From Campylobacter jejuni subsp. jejuni 414 (GTDB lineage Bacteria > Campylobacterota > Campylobacteria > Campylobacterales > Campylobacteraceae): a stretch of DNA of 62,826 nt. The stretch lies in NCBI GenBank assembly GCA_000163995.1, contig CM000855.1:342661-405486 (forward strand), given 5' to 3'. Positions within the stretch are counted from its first letter, which is position 1, and every line of letters begins with the position of its first letter. The translations under genes were made by a program, and so were the position numbers. The notes beneath the pieces were generated by a model. The model saw only the letters and a program-made list of their open reading frames with translations, was not told the origin of the DNA and did no database searches. Below are positions 58,329 to 62,826 of the stretch, one piece after another.

Positions 58329-60256
58329 AAGTATTAAAATATATTTTTTCATTTTTTACTCTTTTATTTATAGCTGGATTTATTTATGTAGCTTATCTTT
58401 TTACAAGTGCTGATACTGAAGGCTATACTTTTAAAGAATATAAACCACCACTTACAACGCAAATTTATGATAGAAATGGTAAGCTTGTGGCTAATATTTT
58501 TGAACAACATCGTTTTTATGCTCCTTATGAAGAACTACCTCCACGCCTTATAGAAGCTTTAGTTGCTATAGAAGATACAAGTTTTTTTGAACACAATGGA
58601 GTAAATATTGATGCGATTTTTAGAGCCGCTATAAAAATCATAAAAAGTGGTGGAAAAACCATGGAAGGAGCTTCAACTCTTACCCAGCAATTTATTAAAA
58701 ATACAGAATTAACTCCAGAAAGAACGATCACGCGTAAAATTCGCGAAGTCTTGCTTGCTTATAAAATGGAAACAATTTTAACCAAAGAACAAATTTTAGA
58801 AAGATATTTAAATTTTATCTTTTTTGGACATGGATATTATGGGGTTAAAACTGCAGCTTTGGGATATTTTCATAAGAATTTAAATGAATTAAGTCTTAAG
58901 GAGATTGCTATGCTAGTGGGTATGCCAAAGGCGCCTAGTAGTTATGATCCTACAAAACATTTAGATCTTTCTATTTCAAGAGCAAATAACGTTATTTCAA
59001 GAATGTACAATTTAGGTTGGATTTCAAAATCAGATTATGATACAGCTATTAAAGAAATTCCACAAGTTTATGATGATACACTTACTCAAAATGCTGCTCC
59101 TTATGTTGTAGATGAAGTGATTAAACAATTAAGTCCTAACATTAAAGATTTAAAAACAGGTGGGTATAAAATCATTTTAAATATAGACTTAGATGTTCAA
59201 AATATGGCGCAAAATGCTTTAAAATTTGGTTACGATGAGATAGTAAAACGCGATAAAGATGTAAATTTAAACACTTTAAATGGTGCTATGGTAGTAGTAA
59301 ATCATCAAAGCGGTGATGTTTTAGCTTTGGTTGGTGGGGTTGATTATGAAAAAAGTAATTATAACCGAGCTACCCAAAGTATGCGTCAGCCTGGAAGCTC
59401 TTTTAAACCTTTTGTATATCAAGTAGCGATTAATTTAGGATATTCGCCTATGAGTGAAATTGCAGATATCTCTCGAATTTTTAAAGGTGGGGTGGGTAAT
59501 AATGAGGATTGGAAGCCTAAAAATGAAGGGGGTAAATTTCTAGGTTTGATTACTTTAAAAGAAGCTTTAACAAGGTCAAGAAATTTAGCTACCATTAATC
59601 TTGCGCTTGATATCGGGCTTGATGTTCTTTATTCTAAGTTAATGGAATTTGGATTTAAAGATATACCACCTAATTTATCGATTGTGTTGGGAAGTTTTGG
59701 TATTTCGCTCTTGGAGTATTCAAAATTTTATACTATGTTTGGAAATTATGGCACGATTAAAGATCCTCAAATTATCAGGCAAGTTCAGGATAAAACTGGC
59801 AAAACGATCATGGAATTTAATTCAAACAAGCGTAAAGTAAGTGATGAAGCACAAAGTTTTTTAGTTTTAGATATGATGAGAAATGTTGTTGAAAAGGGTA
59901 CAGGGCGTAATGCAAGGGTAAAAGATATAGAAATAGCAGGAAAAACGGGGACAACGAACAAAAGTGTTGATGCTTGGTTTTGCGGACTTACACCTGAAAT
60001 AGAAGTGATTATTTGGTATGGAAATGATAATAACAAACCTATGCGTTATACAGAAGGTGGGGCTAGAACTGCTGCTCCTGTGTTTAGGGAATTTTTAACT
60101 CAATATATAGAAAAATTTCCTGATACAACTAGAAAATTTAGTATACCAAATGGAGTTTATCGTGGAAATTATAAAGGAGAAAGTGCTTATTATACTACTA
60201 AATCACCACTACCAAAAACAAATATGAAATTTAATGAAAGTGAGATTTTGTTTTAA
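58325..60256 (+). CDS. pbpA: Class A penicillin-binding protein (PBP1A-like)
   Basis: 643-residue bifunctional peptidoglycan polymerase. One N-terminal membrane anchor (about 5-28), a GT51 glycosyltransferase domain (IEDTSFFEHNGV near residue 79, EGASTLTQQFIKN near 117), then a transpeptidase domain with SSFKPF near 357, SRN near 419 and KTGTTN near 540. ATGA overlap with maf. It is the last housekeeping gene before the accessory segment. Confidence 0.94.
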   Translation: MKVLKYIFSFFTLLFIAGFIYVAYLFTSADTEGYTFKEYKPPLTTQIYDRNGKLVANIFEQHRFYAPYEELPPRLIEALVAIEDTSFFEHNGVNIDAIFRAAIKIIKSGGKTMEGASTLTQQFIKNTELTPERTITRKIREVLLAYKMETILTKEQILERYLNFIFFGHGYYGVKTAALGYFHKNLNELSLKEIAMLVGMPKAPSSYDPTKHLDLSISRANNVISRMYNLGWISKSDYDTAIKEIPQVYDDTLTQNAAPYVVDEVIKQLSPNIKDLKTGGYKIILNIDLDVQNMAQNALKFGYDEIVKRDKDVNLNTLNGAMVVVNHQSGDVLALVGGVDYEKSNYNRATQSMRQPGSSFKPFVYQVAINLGYSPMSEIADISRIFKGGVGNNEDWKPKNEGGKFLGLITLKEALTRSRNLATINLALDIGLDVLYSKLMEFGFKDIPPNLSIVLGSFGISLLEYSKFYTMFGNYGTIKDPQIIRQVQDKTGKTIMEFNSNKRKVSDEAQSFLVLDMMRNVVEKGTGRNARVKDIEIAGKTGTTNKSVDAWFCGLTPEIEVIIWYGNDNNKPMRYTEGGARTAAPVFREFLTQYIEKFPDTTRKFSIPNGVYRGNYKGESAYYTTKSPLPKTNMKFNESEILF

Positions 60257-60385
60257 TGGTTTATAATTTTACAAAAGATGAAAATGATAATATTATTTAT
60301 GGCGATATTAATAGATAATTGAATAATAAAATAGTTTTTCAAGGAAAAATAATATAGTATTCTGTAAGGGGTATTTTAAAAAAAT

Positions 60386-60398
60386 ATGTAACTATCTT
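60386..60398 (+). repeat. GTAACTATC element, copy 1
   Basis: ATGTAACTATCTT. The 9-bp core GTAACTATC is shared by all five copies. Confidence 0.85.
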
Positions 60399-60483
60399 TA
60401 AACAATTTTAGCAAAAATCCTAAATAATAGGCTTTTAAAGCATATAAAAACTACTTTTTATCTTTCCTATTTTAAAATATAAA

Positions 60484-60518
60484 ATATCCCAAATATCCCA
60501 AAATATCCGTTTTATCCC
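60484..60518 (+). repeat. Phased array of four TATCCC-like units
   Basis: ATATCCC, ATATCCC, ATATCCG and TTATCCC begin at 60484, 60493, 60503 and 60512, a 9-10 bp period that puts them on one face of the helix. The look is iteron- or operator-like. Confidence 0.7.
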
Positions 60519-60604
60519 AAGATAGTGATTAAATGCTGTTTAAAAGGCAAATAAAAGCGAGGTTTGATTTTAAATTTTATATCCTAAAAGTGTTTTTACT
60601 TTCT

Positions 60605-60617
60605 AAGATAGTTACAT
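60605..60617 (-). repeat. GTAACTATC element, copy 2 (inverted)
   Basis: AAGATAGTTACAT on the plus strand, the exact reverse complement of copy 1. Confidence 0.85.
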
Positions 60618-60649
60618 TTTTACTTAAAATAAACTTATTTTATTATTTG

Positions 60650-60662
60650 TGTAACTATCCTT
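60650..60662 (+). repeat. GTAACTATC element, copy 3
   Basis: TGTAACTATCCTT; forms an imperfect inverted pair with copy 2 about 32 bp upstream. Confidence 0.82.
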
Positions 60663-60710
60663 ATAAAACACTATATAATCATAATTTAACCACTTTTTAT
60701 ATAAAAATAG

Positions 60711-60723
60711 TATGTAACTATCT
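60711..60723 (+). repeat. GTAACTATC element, copy 4
   Basis: TATGTAACTATCT; forms the left arm of a 13-bp inverted repeat with copy 5. Confidence 0.85.
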
Positions 60724-60740
60724 ATAACTTTAAGGTTTGG

Positions 60741-60753
60741 AAGATAGTTACAT
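60741..60753 (-). repeat. GTAACTATC element, copy 5 (inverted)
   Basis: AAGATAGTTACAT on the plus strand, identical to copy 2. Confidence 0.85.
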
Positions 60754-60767
60754 AGAAAACTTAAATA

Positions 60768-61784
60768 TTAATTAATTTTTTCGTTTAAATGATCAGCTAA
60801 TCTTATTAAATTATTTTTATTACAAAAACTAAAATCGCATTTGTTTTTTCCAAAAATTTCATTATATCTTTTCATTTTATCTTCAATATTACTCTCAGTA
60901 TTAATAACATATATTTTATAATCTTGTTTATTTAGATGCAAAGCACTTTTAAAAAGATAAACGACAGATAAGTCTGTTAGAGGAAAAGAAAAGCCATAAA
61001 TATAAATATTTTTAGCTTTTTGTATAGATTTAAAAGCTTTCTTCCATAGAGATTGTATTTCAATATGATTATAATTGCTTGTTTTATCAAGTATAGGAGG
61101 GATAATAAGCTGTCGTAAACTTTCTTTTCCTATATTTTCTTGATATTCTTCAAATTGTTTAGTTGCTTTATGACTATAAAAATATATTGGACTATTTTGA
61201 TAAATTTGATCGCAATACCAATTAATTGAGCCGTGAAGTTTTATAATTTCAGTTGAGTTCTTTTTGCCATAATCAAGATTACTTTTGTGAAAATTAAAAC
61301 CTTGTTGTTCTCTTTCTGTTCTTTCATTAATATACTTTATAGGCATTTTATAAAATATATTATAAACATTATTTTCAAATACTTCTCTATTTAATGTCGA
61401 AAATAACATTTCTTCAAGTAATAAATCATAATTTAGTGTTATACAAGTGCATTTATTGCGATTTATAAATTGTGATAAAATTCTTATATTGTTATTTAGA
61501 TCGGTGATTTCTTTATTTTTTAAATTTAAAAAATACTCTCCAATTTTTTTTATTTTTTCAATATAAGAAGCCTCATCTCTTAAAATATCTTCTTTTGTTT
61601 TAAATGGTAAAGGTGTTATAAGATAAGTTAAAAGTTGTTCTAAATTATCTTTATAAATTTCTTCATGTTTTTTTATAAATTTATTATTTAAAAAATATTC
61701 TGATAGCTCGGCAAGGGTTGGATAAGAATCATTTAAAGATTTCGAAAAACCTGCACCAAAAAAGAAAATATCACTACTGCTCAT
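60768..61784 (-). CDS. Stand-alone SIR2-domain protein, candidate NAD-hydrolysing defence protein
   Basis: 338 residues. The N-terminus DIFFFGAGFSKSLNDSYPTL holds the SIR2 NAD-binding GAG-S loop (residues 10-14). TLNYD at 116-120 corresponds to the catalytic Asn/Asp motif, LHGS at 183-186 carries the catalytic His, and IYIYGFSFPLTD at 260-271 is the conserved C-terminal strand of defence-type SIR2 domains. No second domain (TPR, SLOG, Argonaute, HerA) and no partner gene is visible. RBS AAAAAAGGA; a TATAAT -10 lies on the minus strand at 61803-61808. Anti-phage NADase activity is inferred from family knowledge, not shown. Confidence 0.82.
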   Translation of the reverse strand: MSSSDIFFFGAGFSKSLNDSYPTLAELSEYFLNNKFIKKHEEIYKDNLEQLLTYLITPLPFKTKEDILRDEASYIEKIKKIGEYFLNLKNKEITDLNNNIRILSQFINRNKCTCITLNYDLLLEEMLFSTLNREVFENNVYNIFYKMPIKYINERTEREQQGFNFHKSNLDYGKKNSTEIIKLHGSINWYCDQIYQNSPIYFYSHKATKQFEEYQENIGKESLRQLIIPPILDKTSNYNHIEIQSLWKKAFKSIQKAKNIYIYGFSFPLTDLSVVYLFKSALHLNKQDYKIYVINTESNIEDKMKRYNEIFGKNKCDFSFCNKNNLIRLADHLNEKIN

Positions 61785-61860
61785 AAAAATCCTTTTTTAA
61801 AAATTATATAATATTTTTAACCTTTCAAAATAAAATCTTTTCTTTGCTTTTTAATATTTT
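61785..61860. promoter_or_regulatory. Divergent promoter region between SIR2 gene and S24 repressor
   Basis: 76 bp. The minus strand carries TATAAT (61803-61808 on the plus strand reads ATTATA) and an AAGGA ribosome site for the SIR2 gene. The layout, repressor next to a divergent effector gene, is that of a self-controlled switch; no clear operator palindrome was seen. Confidence 0.55.
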
Positions 61861-62486
61861 GTGTTTAAATTCTTTGAAATTAAAATCAAAGGATTTAAAA
61901 ATGCAAATGCAAGAAGTGATTTAAAAACAAAAGATATAGCCAAAGAATTAGGAATCAATCCTGATACTTTTAATTCTATGAAATTTAGAAACTCCATCCC
62001 TTATCCACAAATATTAAACTTTTTAAATCAAAGAAATATAAGTTTAATTACTTCTTTTATGGAAGCTCTCCTAAAGATCAATTAGAATGTGAAAATAAAT
62101 ATAAAATTTTAAAGCTTTATAAAACAAATGCAAGTTTAGGCGGGGGTGGTATAAATGATTTAATAGCTTGTTCTGAACTTATCATAGATGAAAAACTATT
62201 AAGCTTTTTTGGAAGTAAAAATTGTGAGTTTATTACTTGTTATGGAGAGAGTATGGAACCACTTATAAAAGATGGTTCAATTTGTATAGTAGATAGAAAT
62301 AAAACTTTTAAAGATAAAAGTATTTGTGTAATTAATACAAGAGATGGACTTTTTATTAAGCAAGTTTTAAAGCAAGATGATGGAGTAATGCTTCATTCTT
62401 TAAATCCTTTGTATAAAGACATTTTTTATAAAAATGGAGATTTTTTATTAATTGGTGTTGTAATTGGAGAACTTTCAAGACTATGA
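61861..62486 (+). pseudogene. S24/CI-type phage repressor with frameshift
   Basis: Part 1 encodes a helix-turn-helix domain (KTKDIAKELGINPDTFNSMKF) followed by PYPQILNFLNQRNISL. A one-base loss near 62045 then shifts the frame; restored, it reads NYFFYGSSPKDQLECENKYK and continues into the S24 domain, with the Ser-Lys pair of LexA/CI (GESMEPLIKDGS and FIKQV). The full protein would be about 208 residues. The start is uncertain: GTG 61861 has no ribosome site, while AAAGGA before ATG 61901 leads to a frame that stops after seven codons. The S24 half opens again at ATG 62253, so a DNA-binding-free fragment could be made. Confidence 0.8.
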
Positions 62487-62542
62487 CAGCACACAATAAG
62501 CTAAGTCAAGCTAATGTATCCTTATAAACAAAAGGAGATAAT

Positions 62543-62824
62543 ATGAAAAACACAAACCTTGAAACTTTAAAAGAGAATTTAGAAAATACTTTAAGATATT
62601 GGTATGAAATAATAAAAGGTGAGCTTTTTGTAGAAAGCTTAGATACTAGATTAGAAAGTTTAGAAGAAATGAAAGCTTTAATTTTAGCCATTAAAACAAT
62701 AATAAGTGAAAAATTTAATCCTAAAAACCTAAATACAATCATTATTAAAACAGAAGCTAAACTAGATATTGTATTAGAATATAATAAAAATGAAGATGTA
62801 TATGAATTAGCTTTTAGGAGATAA
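62543..62824 (+). CDS. Small hypothetical protein of the accessory segment
   Basis: 93 residues, helical and charged, starting MKNTNLETLKENLENTLRYW. A strong ribosome site AAAGGAG lies 6 bp before the ATG, which supports real translation. It follows the repressor by 56 bp on the same strand and probably belongs to the same element. No family motif recognised. Confidence 0.65.
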   Translation: MKNTNLETLKENLENTLRYWYEIIKGELFVESLDTRLESLEEMKALILAIKTIISEKFNPKNLNTIIIKTEAKLDIVLEYNKNEDVYELAFRR

Positions 62825-62826
62825 CT

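Larger units (their letters stand above)
60711..60754 (-). terminator. Probable terminator of the SIR2 gene built from repeat copies 4 and 5
   Basis: On the minus strand TATGTAACTATCT pairs with AGATAGTTACATA around an 18-nt loop, followed by CTATTTTTATAT, 14 bp after the SIR2 stop. Confidence 0.5.
60257..60767. other. 511-bp non-coding region with two repeat families
   Basis: A start codon at 60256 overlaps the pbpA stop (TAATG) and opens only 20 codons (MVYNFTKDENDNIIYGDINR), probably a gene remnant. The rest has no convincing gene. It holds five copies of a GTAACTATC element and a phased TATCCC array, listed separately. Confidence 0.75.

Noticed and set aside
60256-60318. 20-codon ORF coupled to pbpA by TAATG
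   Set aside because: Too short, and followed by stops in the same frame; kept only as a possible remnant in the description of the region.
60533-60727. 64-codon plus-strand frame MLFKRQIKARFDF after the pbpA gene
   Set aside because: It runs through two complete GTAACTATC repeats and part of a third, has no ribosome site and shows low-complexity Phe/Leu/Tyr/Ile content expected from AT-rich non-coding DNA.
60711-60754. Reading the five repeats as a CRISPR array
   Set aside because: Units are 9-13 bp, in both orientations and irregularly spaced, with no cas genes; this is not CRISPR organisation.
62506-62742. 78-codon minus-strand frame near the window end
   Set aside because: Antisense to the 93-residue ORF, which has a strong ribosome site; the minus frame has none.
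60257-62826. Insertion sequence or integrase-bearing island
   Set aside because: No transposase, integrase, flanking direct repeat or tRNA attachment site is visible inside the window; the right boundary is beyond its end.

Overview
The window is AT-rich, densely packed bacterial chromosome. Its gene content and order match the Campylobacter jejuni / C. coli group: murD-mraY-gpmI-fabG, acpP-fabF-accA, ctb/nssR with a TTAAC-N4-GTTAA operator, paqP/paqQ, tuf-secE-nusG-rplKAJL-rpoBC-rpsL-rpsG-fusA, gnnA/gnnB and alaS-maf-pbpA. Several loci that are intact in typical C. jejuni are broken here. Such decay would suit a host-restricted lineage (C. jejuni subsp. doylei is one candidate), but the sequence alone does not prove the subspecies.

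Layout. Positions 1-5000 hold peptidoglycan precursor genes (murD, mraY), phosphoglycerate mutase, fabG and a small flavin-binding protein. Positions 5048-6340 are the wreck of the mfrABE methylmenaquinol:fumarate reductase operon. Positions 6377-9569 hold tenA and the fatty-acid genes acpP, fabF and accA. A cfrB-type TonB receptor with a broken signal peptide frame follows, then a Nudix hydrolase, a frameshifted zinc-binding chemoreceptor (tlp6), rpmB, rpe, a DnaQ-like exonuclease, and a TPP-riboswitch-like element followed only by remnants of thiC. A minus-strand operon (16230-20379) encodes an HP0268-family protein, MiaB, a DUF374 acyltransferase and three proteins with PilM/PilN/PilO-like layout. 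Positions 20507-30128 carry nusA, an MFS transporter, mqnC, an M16-like protein, recG, the NssR-controlled truncated globin and an amino-acid ABC transporter.

Positions 30202-47284 are the translation/transcription supercluster: six tRNAs, EF-Tu, L33, SecE, NusG, L11, L1, L10, L7/L12, RpoB, RpoC, S12, S7 and EF-G. There is no gene between rpoC and rpsL, where some C. jejuni strains carry a fucose island. Positions 47302-60256 hold mixed housekeeping genes: a tRNA-modifying methyltransferase, lipoprotein, trpC, HIT protein, mnmH, hemH, the lipid A sugar genes gnnA/gnnB, alaS, a frameshifted maf and a class A penicillin-binding protein.

The last 2.5 kb (60257-62826) is an accessory segment. 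About 500 bp of non-coding DNA carries five copies of a GTAACTATC element in both orientations and a phased TATCCC array. It is followed by a stand-alone SIR2-domain protein on the minus strand, transcribed divergently from a frameshifted S24/CI-type repressor, then a small unknown gene. This is the best candidate here for an undescribed, probably phage- or plasmid-related, defence module. One-base frameshifts in cfrB, tlp6, maf and the repressor, plus the advanced decay of mfrABE and thiC, make gene loss a theme of the window.
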